Source: Syntrophobacteraceae bacterium
GTDB lineage: Bacteria; Desulfobacterota; Syntrophobacteria; Syntrophobacterales; Syntrophobacteraceae
Length of the DNA: 64,000 bases
Reading direction: 5' to 3'
Assembly (NCBI GenBank): GCA_025453975.1
Contig: JALOPI010000009.1
Coordinates: 1-64,000 of the forward strand
Shown here: positions 1-9,017 of the stretch, piece after piece
How positions within the stretch are numbered: position 1 is the stretch's first letter
Layout of the letters: each line of letters opens with the position of its first letter
The notes under the pieces: model-generated
The model's database searches: none
Told to the model about the DNA's origin: nothing
The model's input: the letters and a program-made list of their open reading frames with translations, nothing else
Position numbers and translations under genes: made by a program

Positions 1-444
1 GGATGCAGCTTCAGCTTCGAGAATGCGCTCATGGCCGCCGGCATTCCCGTTCGCAACATCGAGGAGGGCTGCAACGTTTCCATGTACATCACCCATCGCT
101 CGTGTGTCCCGGCGGGACCCTTTTCGGCGCCCCTGGTGGTCAGCATGCGCCCCATTCCCAGCGACCAGGTGGTTCGAGCCGTGCAGGTCACCAGCCGTTA
201 TGCCTCCGTCCATGGAGCCCCGGTCCACATCGGAGACGGGTCAGCCCTCGGCATCCGCGACCTGGGCAGACCTGACTTTGGGGACCCGGTCACCATCAAC
301 CCGGGGGAAACTCCCGTTTTCTGGGCCTGCGGCGTGACTTCCACCCTCGCCGTCCTGTCCGCTCGACCGGCGCTGTGCATCACCCACGCGCCGGGACACA
401 TGCTCATCACGGACAGCCCCAATGAGTCCTGGGCGGTGATATGA
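1..444 (+). CDS. DUF1445 / YcsI-family protein (D-glutamate cyclase-like), 3' part
   Basis: The reading frame is open from base 1, so the 5' end lies outside the window; 147 residues are visible. The segment opens with GCSFSFENALMAAGIPVR and contains VVSMRP, SVHGAPVHIG, RPDFGDPV, PVFWACGV and ITHAPGHMLITD, the signature blocks of the C-terminal half of the DUF1445 (YcsI, 'putative hydro-lyase') family. A mammalian member is a D-glutamate cyclase making 5-oxo-D-proline; some bacterial members sit beside 5-oxoprolinase genes. The next gene, 37 bases on, is pxpA, which supports a role in pyroglutamate or D-glutamate metabolism. The family call is firm; the reaction is inferred from family and context. 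Confidence 0.9.
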   Translation, partial: GCSFSFENALMAAGIPVRNIEEGCNVSMYITHRSCVPAGPFSAPLVVSMRPIPSDQVVRAVQVTSRYASVHGAPVHIGDGSALGIRDLGRPDFGDPVTINPGETPVFWACGVTSTLAVLSARPALCITHAPGHMLITDSPNESWAVI

Positions 445-481
445 TGGGCCTCCATGCCTCTCAAGAGCAAGGAAGCGATGC

Positions 482-1240
482 ATGAGGATCGACATCAACT
501 GCGACATGGGTGAAGGCTTCGGTGCGTACCGCATGGGTGAGGATGACGCCGTCATCCGCCACATCACCTCCGCCAGCATCGCGTGCGGCTTCCATGCGGG
601 GGATCCCGCGGTGATGGCTCGCACGGTGACGCTGGCCCGGGACCACGGCGTGGCCATCGGCGCTCATCCCGGTTACCCGGATCTGATCGGCTTCGGGCGA
701 CGCCACCTCGAAATGGAGCCTGGCCAGATCAAGCACGACATCCTGTACCAGCTGGGAGCCCTTTCCGCCTTCACCCGCGCCGCCGGAGCACCCATGCGGC
801 ACATGAAGCCCCACGGCGCCCTCTACAACCGGGCTTCCCGGGATGAGCGCGTCGCCGCCGAAGTCATCGATGCCGTCCTGTCCTTCGATGCCGGCCTCAT
901 TCTATTCGCCCTGGCCGGATCCATCCTCGTCGAAATGGCCTCTTTCCATGGGCTTCGGGTGGCCAGGGAAGTTTTTCCCGATCGTGCCTATCTTGTCAGC
1001 GGGCAGCTTGCGCCTCGCGGCATGGCGGGCGCCGTCATTCACGATATCGATGAGGTCCTTGCCAGAACCTTGAAGCTCCTTTCCACCGGGAGAATGGAGT
1101 GCATCGACGGGGGGGAAATCTCCCTGGAGGCGGATACGCTGTGCGTTCACGGGGACACTCCCGGGGCCTCCCGCGTGGCAGGCTCCCTGAGGGAGGTCCT
1201 GGAGGCGAGGGGCCATGAGGTGAGGGCCGTTCATGGGTGA
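482..1240 (+). CDS. pxpA: 5-oxoprolinase subunit A (LamB/YcsF family)
   Basis: A full-length 252-residue LamB/YcsF protein. It begins with MRIDINCDMGEGFG, continues with SIACGFHAGD (about residues 37-46) and GAHPGYPD, and has MKPHGALYN near residue 103, all hallmark metal-binding or active-site blocks of PxpA. With PxpB and PxpC this protein performs ATP-dependent cleavage of 5-oxoproline (pyroglutamate) to glutamate in the cytoplasm. It follows the DUF1445 gene on the same strand. pxpB and pxpC are not visible and may lie upstream of the window. The ATG at 482 directly precedes the conserved N-terminal strand, so the start is secure. Confidence 0.95.
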   Translation: MRIDINCDMGEGFGAYRMGEDDAVIRHITSASIACGFHAGDPAVMARTVTLARDHGVAIGAHPGYPDLIGFGRRHLEMEPGQIKHDILYQLGALSAFTRAAGAPMRHMKPHGALYNRASRDERVAAEVIDAVLSFDAGLILFALAGSILVEMASFHGLRVAREVFPDRAYLVSGQLAPRGMAGAVIHDIDEVLARTLKLLSTGRMECIDGGEISLEADTLCVHGDTPGASRVAGSLREVLEARGHEVRAVHG

Positions 1241-1267
1241 AGCGGCTCCCCGATTTCCAGAGCACGG

Positions 1268-3802
1268 ATGGAAAGCCAGGATCATGATGTCCCCCCGTGG
1301 AAGCGCAAGCCCGTGGAGTTGAGGATGGCTGTCTCAGATGTCCAAAGGATTTCCGGCGACGCGGATGGGCCGGATGGAATGCTTCGCGACAGTCAGGTTC
1401 ACGCCGAAAAAGTGTACCTGCTTTACTCCCACTGCCTGTCCTCCGTCTGCATCACCCTCATGAACGCCATCCTCCTGGCGCTCATCCAGTGGGACTACGT
1501 CCCCAATGGGACCGTCGTTGCCTGGCTCACCTTCATGGTGCTTGTCTCGATCTACCGGATGGCCCTCGGCATCGCGTTCCGAATGAAGCAGCCCGGCGCC
1601 GAGGAGGCCGCCCAGTGGGGGCGCTGGTACACCCTGGGAAGCGGCCTTGCCGGAATCGGCTGGGGTCTGGCGGGGCTCCTCCTGATCCCCGAGACCTCCG
1701 TGCCCCGGCAGTTTTTCACAACGTTTGTTCTAGCCGGCATGTCCGCGGCCGCCATGACCATCATGTCCCCCGTTTACCCCGCCTACGTGGCCTTTCTGGT
1801 GCCCACGGGAGCCCCGATCTTCCTGGTTTTCGCCCTGGACACCGATGCCCTCCACCGCGCCGCCGCTTTCATGATTCTGTTGTTCGTGGTCTTCCTCCTC
1901 AAGTCGGGCCGGGTCTACAGCGGCCTGGTGCACCGGTCCCTCACCCTGGCCCAGGACAAGACCCACCTGGTGGGGCACCTGGCCCATGAGAAAAGCCGTA
2001 TCGAGGAGCTGAACCGAAGCCTCCGGCAGGAGAACAACGAAAGGATTCAGGCCGAGAAGGCCCTCGAGCACCGCCTGAGGCTCGAATCCCTCATCACCAG
2101 CTTTTCCAATGGATTCATCAATCTGTCCCCGCGTTACATCGATGCCGGAATCCGAGACGCCCTCGCCAGGCTGGGTGAGTTCTCGGGAGTGGACCGGAGC
2201 TTCCTGTTCCTTCTGGACCGGGAATCGCAAACGGCCAGCAAGACCCACGAATGGGTGGCCGAGGGCGTTCAGTCGGCGGTGGAGCCCTTCCGTCGCCTCC
2301 CCATCCACAACTTCCCCTGGATTCTGGAGCGCCTGGAGCGATCCGAGGTCGTTCTCATCCCCAGGACCACGGACCTGCCTCCCGAGGCCCTGGCCGAAAG
2401 GTCCCTCATCGAGAGCCAATCGGTCCAGTCGTGCCTCGTGGTGCCCGTGCTGTTCGGTGAATCCCTCATAGGCTTCCTGGGCTTCTCGTCCCTTCGCGAG
2501 GAAAGGACCTGGGACGAGGAAACCGTATTGCTGCTGCGGGTGGTGGGGGAGATCTTCGCCAACGCCCTGGAGCATAAGCGCACCCAGGAGGAGCTGATGC
2601 TGGCGCGCGATGCCGCCGAGGCCGCCGCACAGGCCAAGAGCCGGTTTCTGGCCAACATGAGCCACGAGATCCGAACTCCGCTGCATGGAGTCCTTGGCAT
2701 GCTCCAGCTGCTCCAGGGCTCGAGCCTCGACGACACCCAGCGTAAATATGCGATCAGCGCGCAGGTCTCTGGAGCCATGCTCCTGAGCCTCCTGGACGAC
2801 ATTCTGGATTTCTCGAAAATCGAGGCCGGGAAAATGCGCATTGGGCGCAGCGACCTGGAATTGGGCCCTGTCGCGCTCGAAGTGGTCCAGATGCTGTCAG
2901 ACAGTGCCAGGGCCAAGGATCTCTCGCTCCAGCTGACAACGGATCCGGAGCACCTTTCCCCGGTGCGGGGCGATGCCACGCGCCTGCGGCAGATTCTTGC
3001 GAACCTGATCGGCAACGCCATCAAGTTCACCGCCAACGGTGGCGTTCAGGTCTGCGTATCACAGGGACCGACCGAAGCGGGCGAGACTCTCGTTCGCTTC
3101 GAGGTGCGGGACACGGGAATAGGTATACCGCTGGACATGCAGGCCGGCCTGTTCGATCCCTTCACCCAGGCCGACTCCTCCTCGACCCGCAGATACGGCG
3201 GCACGGGACTCGGCCTCGCCATCTGCCGCCAGCTGGTGGAGCTCATGGGAGGAAGAATTGGCGTGGTCAGCACGCCCGGGCAGGGATCCACCTTCTGGTT
3301 CGAGCTGGAAATGGAGCAGGCCTCGCAAGGCGGGATCCCCGACCCGGGCGACATCTCCCCTTCCGGGACGGTCCTCGACCCGCCCCGGTTCGAGGGCTTC
3401 AGGGTCCTGGTCGTCGAAGACAACCCGACCAACCAGGAAGTGGCCGCAATCATCCTGAGCCACATGGGGCTGGAGGTGGACCTGGCCGAGAACGGTCGGC
3501 AGGCCATGGACCTCATCGACCAGCATCGCTATCATCTTGTCTTCATGGATTGCCAGATGCCGGTCATGGACGGGTTCGAGGCCACTCGCCTCATTCGGGA
3601 GGGGGAAGCGCGCTCGGGAGCCCCCAGGATGCCCATCGTCGCCCTGACGGGAAATGCCATGGAGGGGGATCGCCAGATCTGCATCGGCGCGGGCATGGAC
3701 GACTATCTGCCCAAGCCCTTCACCATCGGCGAGGTGAGCCGCATGCTGTCCAGATGGCTCAATCCATCGCCCGACGGGCATGGAGGGAAAATGCCGAGCT
3801 GA
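1268..3802 (+). CDS. hybrid sensor histidine kinase/response regulator (membrane domain-GAF-HisKA-HATPase-REC)
   Basis: An 844-residue hybrid kinase. About six hydrophobic helices lie between residues 55 and 220, followed by a short coiled coil, a GAF-type sensor domain (about 275-440), a HisKA domain with [11 protein letters not shown] (phospho-acceptor His466), an HATPase domain with N and G boxes ([23 protein letters not shown]), and a C-terminal receiver (about 712-830) with EDN near its start, acceptor Asp761 in [10 protein letters not shown] and the Lys in LPKPF. The receiver presumably relays to an external HPt protein, none of which is seen nearby. The ATG at 1268 has a poor ribosome site; ATG 1325, preceded by GGAG, is an alternative. 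It is convergent with the next gene. The stimulus is unknown. Confidence 0.9.
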   Translation: MESQDHDVPPWKRKPVELRMAVSDVQRISGDADGPDGMLRDSQVHAEKVYLLYSHCLSSVCITLMNAILLALIQWDYVPNGTVVAWLTFMVLVSIYRMALGIAFRMKQPGAEEAAQWGRWYTLGSGLAGIGWGLAGLLLIPETSVPRQFFTTFVLAGMSAAAMTIMSPVYPAYVAFLVPTGAPIFLVFALDTDALHRAAAFMILLFVVFLLKSGRVYSGLVHRSLTLAQDKTHLVGHLAHEKSRIEELNRSLRQENNERIQAEKALEHRLRLESLITSFSNGFINLSPRYIDAGIRDALARLGEFSGVDRSFLFLLDRESQTASKTHEWVAEGVQSAVEPFRRLPIHNFPWILERLERSEVVLIPRTTDLPPEALAERSLIESQSVQSCLVVPVLFGESLIGFLGFSSLREERTWDEETVLLLRVVGEIFANALEHKRTQEELMLARDAAEAAAQAKSRFLANMSHEIRTPLHGVLGMLQLLQGSSLDDTQRKYAISAQVSGAMLLSLLDDILDFSKIEAGKMRIGRSDLELGPVALEVVQMLSDSARAKDLSLQLTTDPEHLSPVRGDATRLRQILANLIGNAIKFTANGGVQVCVSQGPTEAGETLVRFEVRDTGIGIPLDMQAGLFDPFTQADSSSTRRYGGTGLGLAICRQLVELMGGRIGVVSTPGQGSTFWFELEMEQASQGGIPDPGDISPSGTVLDPPRFEGFRVLVVEDNPTNQEVAAIILSHMGLEVDLAENGRQAMDLIDQHRYHLVFMDCQMPVMDGFEATRLIREGEARSGAPRMPIVALTGNAMEGDRQICIGAGMDDYLPKPFTIGEVSRMLSRWLNPSPDGHGGKMPS

Positions 3803-3832
3803 AGCGGCGCCTGTTGGCTGGGCCCCTGGAGC

Positions 3833-4657
3833 TCAGCTGGCGCGGGGATTCTCAGTCGAGGCGGATGCGAACCGCAGGTTGTGAAGTCGTTGATAGCGCA
3901 GATGGCGCCCCACCTCCCATTCGCTCATGAGGCCCTGTCGCACGAAATAGAGGCCGATAGGCTTCTGGAATCTACGCTGCTGCCTCAGGAGGATCCCCAA
4001 TCCCAAGGGAGTCAGCAGCCGGTGACGCAGGAGCACCTCGCCGATGCGCTCTCCCGGCCTGCGGTCCATCACGGCCGCCTCGACCTGGGAGTCGCTGACC
4101 CAGCGCCACCGTCGGGCGATCTCCCCGATGCGCGGACGCTGCCGACGCTGCCAGACCAGGGCGCTCACGAAGCTCTTCCAGGTGATCACCCGGGAAAAAT
4201 AGAGGAACTCGGCAAACCGCAGGTACCTTCGCGGGACGCTTGAGCGCCAGAAGGCATCCGTGGTCTTCTCCCGAAATGTCGTTCGATTCGACGACCCACC
4301 GGTGGAAGCGAAGGGGCGAGTGGTCTGCCTGGGCTTCGCCCCACCGGCCTCCGCCGCGGTGGGGCTCCCCTCCGCATCACAGGGGCTCCTTTCCGGGCGC
4401 AGCCGGATGTACTGACTCAGGATCTCGTAGGCCCGGGTCAGTTGAATGAAGCGCTCGGAATACATGCGCTGGATCGCCTCACCCCGGCACGCGTGCAGGT
4501 CCGGGTGGGTGGTCATGGCCTTCCTGCGGTAGGCCGCCTTGAGCTGGGTGTGCCGCAGGCCATCGACGGACCGCGGCTCCGTTCCCCCATCGGAAGAAAA
4601 GAGCAGCCGAAAAGCCGCCATGATTTCTAACGAATGAAAATCGCCAGGGTTATTCAT
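3833..4657 (-). CDS. J-domain-containing protein
   Basis: 274 residues. The N-terminal 75 residues form a divergent DnaJ domain: QLKAAYRRKAMTTHPDLH carries the HPD tripeptide at residues 51-53 that stimulates Hsp70 ATPase. A low-complexity linker follows (about 85-125). The C-terminal 150 residues are basic and aromatic, with two similar motifs, IGEVLLRHRLLTP and IGLYFVRQGLMSEWEVG, that resemble the short 'low-cost/high-cost' repeats of GspE/MshE N-terminal domains. There is no Gly/Phe region or zinc finger, so this is a class III J protein whose client is unknown. It is convergent with the hybrid kinase and preceded by a 368-base gap. The J-domain is firm; the C-terminal comparison is an impression from motif shape. 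Confidence 0.8.
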   Translation of the reverse strand: MNNPGDFHSLEIMAAFRLLFSSDGGTEPRSVDGLRHTQLKAAYRRKAMTTHPDLHACRGEAIQRMYSERFIQLTRAYEILSQYIRLRPERSPCDAEGSPTAAEAGGAKPRQTTRPFASTGGSSNRTTFREKTTDAFWRSSVPRRYLRFAEFLYFSRVITWKSFVSALVWQRRQRPRIGEIARRWRWVSDSQVEAAVMDRRPGERIGEVLLRHRLLTPLGLGILLRQQRRFQKPIGLYFVRQGLMSEWEVGRHLRYQRLHNLRFASASTENPRAS

Positions 4658-5025
4658 GAAGTGATCCCCTGATATCAGAGATGGGCCGTCACGATAGTCA
4701 GAGCCTCCCCGCGGCGGGCCGGATCAGGGCCTTCCCATGGGATGCAGATCCGAAGAGGTTAGCAAAGTTTTTGCCATCCATACCCTTCAACGTCTCCAGG
4801 CTTGTCCCTCCAGGGATCCCCGCTCCCCGGGGCGCGACTCCCCGGGCCATTCACGACCCCGCGGCATCCATACAGCCGGGTCTGCCGGGCGAGACTCGCC
4901 ACCCCGGCAGAAAGGGCCGGCCGGGAGATCATTCTTTCCCATGGCTGAGAAAAAGGCAAAGAAACGGAGGGAAAAAGGCGAAGGGCTTGCGATCCCGCTG
5001 GAAAGACTTCACCGGTGGGAAGACT
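4658..5025. other. intergenic region with a long perfect hairpin
   Basis: 368 bases between two minus-strand genes. Open frames here are GC-rich shadows with no family resemblance. The clearest structure is an inverted repeat, TCTGCCGGG at 4881-4889 and CCCGGCAGA at 4903-4911, with an inner CGAG/CTCG stem in its loop. No U-tract follows on either strand, so it is not a textbook intrinsic terminator. The upstream region of the J-domain gene holds a 10-base palindrome CTGATATCAG at 4671-4680. Confidence 0.5.
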
Positions 5026-5814
5026 TCAGATCTCCTTCGTGACCAGAAATCCTGGTTTGACGGTCAAGTCCATCTCCACCACGCCGACGGAATCCGCCTC
5101 GAAAACCTGGGTCACCTTGACCTTGCCGATTCGCTCACCGGCCTGATTGAGGAGGGTCACCAGGTCCCCGGCACCGACGCCATGGATCGACCCCAGGCCA
5201 AAAGCCACTTCCCGGCCGCCTTCCCCCGCCGCGACCCGGTAAATCTCGGCCCGGCCCAGGCCCGCCAGGAGAGCATCCCGTTCCTGGGACACCCGGTAGA
5301 CGAGAAAAAAGGTCAGGGCAGCCAGCAGGAGGCCCGCGAAGAAGACGATCCACGGGGTGACGCCGAAAATCCTGACGAGGAAGGAGCGGGAGGCCTGCCG
5401 TAAAGCGGCGGCATCCGAATAAACCTCTATGACGAAGACGGAAAAAGGCTTCTCGGCGGGGCTGATCCCGGAGCGGACGACCAGACCATAGGCTCCGGCT
5501 GGGAGCCCCCGGTCCACGAGGAGCTGCCCCCGCCACATGGCTCCCCCGAGCCAGAACCCCGAGTGCAGGCCCTCCAGCTGAAGTCGAATCCCGTCGGTCG
5601 TGCTCTCGTATGCCAGCTGGGACACGCTCTGGATGTCCGGGCTGCACGGCCCATTCACGTATAAGGCTTCGCCGGGGAGGGCACGGTATTCGTACGGAGG
5701 AGTCCTGAGCTGAGCCACCAGCCCATCGAGACCCGAAAGAAGGAACACGATGCAGAAAAGGGCCCCGGCCCGCCCCAGGGTGCTCCGCCAGCGGCTGGCA
5801 TCCTCCAGGTTCAT
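5026..5814 (-). CDS. membrane-anchored protein with C-terminal FlgT_C-like domain, unknown function
   Basis: 262 residues if started at the ATG at 5814. That ATG overlaps the stop of the upstream gene as ATGA, so translation is probably coupled; the frame is open further upstream but overlaps that gene. One membrane helix lies near residues 15-35, then an extracytoplasmic beta-rich domain (about 40-155), then a second helix near 168-190. A soluble C-terminal domain with GLGSIHGVGAGDLVTLLN and GKVKVTQVFEADSVGVVE resembles the small barrel found at the C-terminus of FlgT and related envelope proteins. No catalytic motif is visible. With its 69-residue partner it forms a compact two-gene membrane unit of unknown role. 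Confidence 0.75.
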   Translation of the reverse strand: MNLEDASRWRSTLGRAGALFCIVFLLSGLDGLVAQLRTPPYEYRALPGEALYVNGPCSPDIQSVSQLAYESTTDGIRLQLEGLHSGFWLGGAMWRGQLLVDRGLPAGAYGLVVRSGISPAEKPFSVFVIEVYSDAAALRQASRSFLVRIFGVTPWIVFFAGLLLAALTFFLVYRVSQERDALLAGLGRAEIYRVAAGEGGREVAFGLGSIHGVGAGDLVTLLNQAGERIGKVKVTQVFEADSVGVVEMDLTVKPGFLVTKEI

Positions 5815-6020
5815 GCGGCGGGCTCGGGGACAACGGTCCGGAATCGTTTGACCATGATCATCGCGAGAATCAGCGTGGGAATGAGCATGCTGAAGAAGAC
5901 CTTGCAGAACGTTGCGGTGAGATTGGATGGATCCATCTGGGCGAAGTACATGCCGATGCAAAGCTCCACGATCAACAGGGCATCCATGATCGCAATCACT
6001 ATTTTCTGCTGAAGATTCAT
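5811..6020 (-). CDS. small two-helix membrane protein
   Basis: 69 residues from the ATG at 6020 (MNLQQKIVIAIMDALL), placed about nine bases after a GAAAGGG ribosome site; a GTG nine bases earlier is possible. Two hydrophobic segments, roughly residues 7-25 and 38-57, are joined by a short polar loop (AQMDPSNLTATF). The stop overlaps the start of the next gene as ATGA. The size and coupling suggest a structural or assembly partner of the downstream membrane protein. No family is recognised. Confidence 0.7.
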   Translation of the reverse strand: MNLQQKIVIAIMDALLIVELCIGMYFAQMDPSNLTATFCKVFFSMLIPTLILAMIMVKRFRTVVPEPAA

Positions 6021-6163
6021 CGCCGGCACCCTTTCAGATCACGGACCGTTATAGGTAAAGCGGTTTCAGTCTGCAAGCCGAAGTTCAAGCTTACAGCTTC
6101 TGGCGCCCATTATTCCTGTGCGGGGAGAGGGGCACCGTGATCGACTCTGGAACGAGCCGCATT

Positions 6164-6192
6164 CCCCTCTCCACCCTTTGGGCGGAGAGGGG
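6164..6192. repeat. perfect inverted repeat (REP-like hairpin)
   Basis: CCCCTCTCC (6164-6172) and GGAGAGGGG (6184-6192) form a nine-pair stem with an inner CCC/GGG stem in the loop. It lies in the 225-base gap between two minus-strand genes, and a related GGGGAGAGGGG string lies 40 bases upstream. No U-tract follows. It resembles the dispersed palindromic elements common in GC-rich proteobacterial intergenic DNA. Confidence 0.5.
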
Positions 6193-6245
6193 CGGGGTGA
6201 GGAGGTGGGAGGAGCCCACATCCCCCCACCCGTGGCCACGCGAGC

Positions 6246-6860
6246 CTATTTCTTGAAAATGTCCGTCCTTGAGATGTTCATGAACCTGTGGGCCTTTCCT
6301 TCCTCCAGGTAGTAGATCCTCACCTCGTCACCGGCCTCCCAGGTGCTTTCGGGCAGCGAGAAGTATTCATCCGGCAGCGAGAAGGTGGTCAGGATCTTCT
6401 GACGGCCCGAGTAGATGCTGATGGTCTTCTTGTCGCGGTCGACGGCCGGGAACTTCTTGGGCTTTCCAGCCGCGACATCGTAGACCAGCGGATCATCCCT
6501 GCTCACGTTCTCCTTCTGGTCGATGAGGGTGTAGTTGATCGTCTTGAAGTTCTGTGAAGCCTGGTCGAAGATGACGATCTGCTTGTTCTTGGTGTCCAGC
6601 TTCATGCGCATGCCGACCTTGGGCTCGGGCCCCATCTCATGGGGGTCCGTGGGCAGCGTGTAGGTGTGGGGCGGCAGATTCGAATAATCGGGATTGTTGG
6701 GCTCCGATTTGACATCCTGGATCAGAGTGACGGTCTTTTTCTCCTTGTCCAGGGCGATGACCCGTCCCTGGTCCACTTTGCCGTATTCCATGCAACCCAC
6801 CAGGAACAGCAGCGGAATAACGAACAGGATGGCTGCGGTCCAATGTCTTCTGTTCCTCAT
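6246..6860 (-). CDS. DUF4881 lipoprotein
   Basis: 204 residues with a lipoprotein signal: a basic start (MRNRRHW), a hydrophobic core and a lipobox LVGC with Cys23. The mature part matches the DUF4881 family as I recall it from Desulfovibrio: YGKVDQGRVIALDKEKKTV, LPTDPHEMGPEPK, MKLDTKNKQIVIFD, NYTLIDQKENV, and the C-terminal FMNISRTDIFKK. The function of the family is unknown. It lies just downstream of the TauE/SafE gene on the same strand (49-base gap), a neighbourhood I recall from sulfate reducers, so a periplasmic role linked to that transporter is plausible but inferred. Confidence 0.85.
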   Translation of the reverse strand: MRNRRHWTAAILFVIPLLFLVGCMEYGKVDQGRVIALDKEKKTVTLIQDVKSEPNNPDYSNLPPHTYTLPTDPHEMGPEPKVGMRMKLDTKNKQIVIFDQASQNFKTINYTLIDQKENVSRDDPLVYDVAAGKPKKFPAVDRDKKTISIYSGRQKILTTFSLPDEYFSLPESTWEAGDEVRIYYLEEGKAHRFMNISRTDIFKK

Positions 6861-6909
6861 GTTCAGCTCCCTTTTCTTCCAATGGGGTTGTTACGCGATC
6901 CGCTCGGCG

Positions 6910-7910
6910 TCATGCGGCCCGGGCCGTGGCAGCCTTCTTGCCCGCCACTTCCGCCTTGGCACCCTGGACCATCTTCACGGCGATGTAGGTGGAGAGGGCG
7001 GCGACGACACCCAGCACGAAGAAGGTGGCAGCATTGTCGAAGGCGACCTTGTACTGGGGAAGGAACGAAGGCATGAGCTTCAGCACGATGGAGATGGCGC
7101 AGCCGACCACGGCGCAGCCGAAGGCGATGCGGATCCCGTAGCCCTTGATGTACTTGGTGGCCACGGTGCCGATCTGCGCACCCACCGAAGCGCCCACCAG
7201 CATGATGATGGCGGCCACCAGCTCCGTGCGGCCCTTATAGGTGTAAGTGGCCGCGCCATAGAGGCCGGAGATCATCACTTCGAAAAGGTCGGTGCCTACC
7301 GCCACGTGGGTCGGACAGCCCATGATGTAGATGAGGGCGGGCATGCGGATGAGACCGCCGCCGATGCCGAGGATGCCGGCCAGCCAGCCCGTGGCGAAGT
7401 CTTGATCTTGTGGAAGGTCTTGTGCCACTCGAGCCCCGTGGAGAGCTTGTCCACTTGTCCGGTGGTGGCCAACGCCTCGCGGTCCTTTTTCTTCTTCTTG
7501 GCCACGTCGGCGAAGACCATCCAGGAGATGAGGAAGAGCAGAACCAGGTACATGTACCGCACGACCTTCTCGACACTGCCCATCCGCTCGAGCCACATGA
7601 TCATCTGGGCGCCCACCTCGAAGCCGGCGACGGTGCCAATGATCATGATGACGCCCAGCTTGTAGTCGACGTTGCCGAACTTGCCGTGCCGCATGGTGGA
7701 GATCAGGGATTTACCCGCCATGTGGGCGATGTCCGTCCCGATGGCGAACGCCATGGGAAACCCAAGGATATTCAAGCCGGGCGTCACCATCCAAGCACCG
7801 CCCATGCCGAAGAAGCCGCCGATAATCCCGACGCCGATCCCGAGAACGATCAAACCGGGCCAGAAGATCTTCACGCCTGCGATAGGCATCAGTATGTACA
7901 TCCATTCCAT
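6910..7910 (-). pseudogene. sulfite exporter TauE/SafE family permease, frameshifted with an apparent internal deletion
   Basis: The N-terminal half is read from ATG 7910 (MEWMYILMPIAGVKIFWPG) through GFFGMGGAWMVTPGLN and GTDIAHMAGKS to LEWHKTFHKIK near 7402. The C-terminal half continues in another frame from FATGWLAGILGIGGGLIRM near 7399 to the stop at 6910. Only two bases separate the two blocks. Homologues I recall have about 25 residues between them, ending in a hydrophobic stretch, so roughly 70-80 bases seem to be missing and the frame is broken. TauE/SafE proteins are multi-helix permeases exporting sulfite or organosulfonates. Both halves are well conserved, so the lesion is recent or an assembly error. 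Two small companion genes flank it. Confidence 0.8.
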
Positions 7911-7974
7911 GATCTATCCTCCTCAAAGTGTATCCCCGTATCGTGGATCCAATCCCAGGAAATTCATTCTGATA

Positions 7975-8274
7975 TCAGTGCTCGGCCAGCTCCCTGGATT
8001 TCAGGTCGATGCCGATGTGGGTCATGACGATGTCCGCGATGGTCCCCATGATGACCCCAATGATGGGAATGAGCACCACCGTGAGCACCGTGAATCCCAC
8101 GTAGCTGTGATTGTAGAGGTCCGCCCACCATTTCATCAGACCTTCCAGTTTACGCGTGTCGGCGACGATGACCATGGGAGCCACATCGCCTCCACCCGCG
8201 GCCAGAACCTTCGCGGGGAGAACCACCGTCACCAGAAAAACCCAGCCGCTCAGCATTGCCCAAAAACGACTCAT
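7975..8274 (-). CDS. small membrane protein associated with TauE/SafE permease
   Basis: 99 residues from the ATG at 8274, eight bases after a clear GGAGG; a longer frame to 8328 lacks such a site. It has a cleavable signal (MSRFWAMLSGWVFLVTVV...AKVLAAGG), a short periplasmic part (APMVIVADTRKLEGLMKWWADLYN), one strong membrane helix (FTVLTVVLIPIIGVIMG) and a conserved tail ending LKSRELAEH. Proteins of this form precede TauE/SafE genes in Desulfovibrio-type genomes as I recall them. It is the first gene of the permease-lipoprotein operon, 64 bases upstream of the permease start. Function unknown. Confidence 0.75.
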   Translation of the reverse strand: MSRFWAMLSGWVFLVTVVLPAKVLAAGGGDVAPMVIVADTRKLEGLMKWWADLYNHSYVGFTVLTVVLIPIIGVIMGTIADIVMTHIGIDLKSRELAEH

Positions 8275-8356
8275 GATTCCAACCTCCATTGAATACCGTT
8301 GATGATTGCCGCACTTCCAGAAATCCATTCTCCTTAAAATGTCGCGATCCCCGGCC

Positions 8357-8776
8357 TCACCGGATCACGCTGACGGAGCAGGGGGCCTGGGCCACCACCT
8401 TGGCGGCCGTGCTGCCGATGAGGACCCGCATGAGTCCGCTGACTCCCGTACTGCCGAGGACGATCAGGTCGAACTTCCCTTCCTCCGCCCTGCGCACGAT
8501 GTTGTTGGCCGGCACCATGCCGGCTTCCACCACCGTCTGGACGGGAATGCCCTTCTCGTCGAACACCGCCTTGGCTTTCTTCACAGCAGCCAAGGCCTGG
8601 GCCTCCAGCTTGTCCTGGATGTTGAATGGCATGTCGTCGAAGCCATCCCTGGCGTAAAAGGCCACCGACATGATCGTGATGTTGGCCTTCTCCAGCTCGG
8701 CCAGCTCCAGGGCCCTCCGAACGCCTTTCATGGATTCTTCCGATCCGTCCGTCGCCACGAGCACATTCAAAGCCAT
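8357..8776 (-). CDS. universal stress protein, UspA family
   Basis: 139 residues from the ATG at 8776, seven bases after GGAGG; nine extra upstream codons are unlikely. It opens with NVLVATDGSEESMKGVRRAL, typical of UspA, and ends with the nucleotide-binding signature G-x2-G-x9-G-S (GSTGVSGLMRVLIGST), so this is an ATP-binding type. UspA proteins are cytoplasmic dimers induced by starvation and energy stress. It lies 82 bases upstream of the small TauE-associated gene on the same strand, so it may head that operon. Confidence 0.93.
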   Translation of the reverse strand: MALNVLVATDGSEESMKGVRRALELAELEKANITIMSVAFYARDGFDDMPFNIQDKLEAQALAAVKKAKAVFDEKGIPVQTVVEAGMVPANNIVRRAEEGKFDLIVLGSTGVSGLMRVLIGSTAAKVVAQAPCSVSVIR

Positions 8777-9017
8777 GTAGAACCTCCTTCCTCTCCAGTC
8801 CACCGTTCACGGGCATCCTCCGAGGCCCGCCGCCTCCGCCTTGCTCACTCCACGACTGTTGAGCAATGGGTGTGCCACGGTTCCGGCGTTCGGCACGATG
8901 GAGCTGAAGCGGCCTGGGCACTGTGCTCGATGGTGAATGAAGCTCTTATGGGGAGTCTCGCAAAAGGGCCTGCATGAAACTTACAGGTGACAGCTCTGTC
9001 ACCTCAAGTGGACCATT
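8777..9017. other. intergenic region with 20-base inverted repeat
   Basis: No gene is seen. AGGTGACAG at 8985-8993 and CTGTCACCT at 8996-9004 form a perfect nine-base inverted repeat around a two-base centre, 14 bases beyond the stop of the receiver-domain gene read on the minus strand. The short centre suits an operator for a dimeric regulator as well as a hairpin. No U-tract follows. Confidence 0.5.

Noticed and set aside
4671-4680. CTGATATCAG palindrome, also at about 7970-7979
   Set aside because: Two short copies in unrelated positions, one touching a stop codon, are expected by chance.
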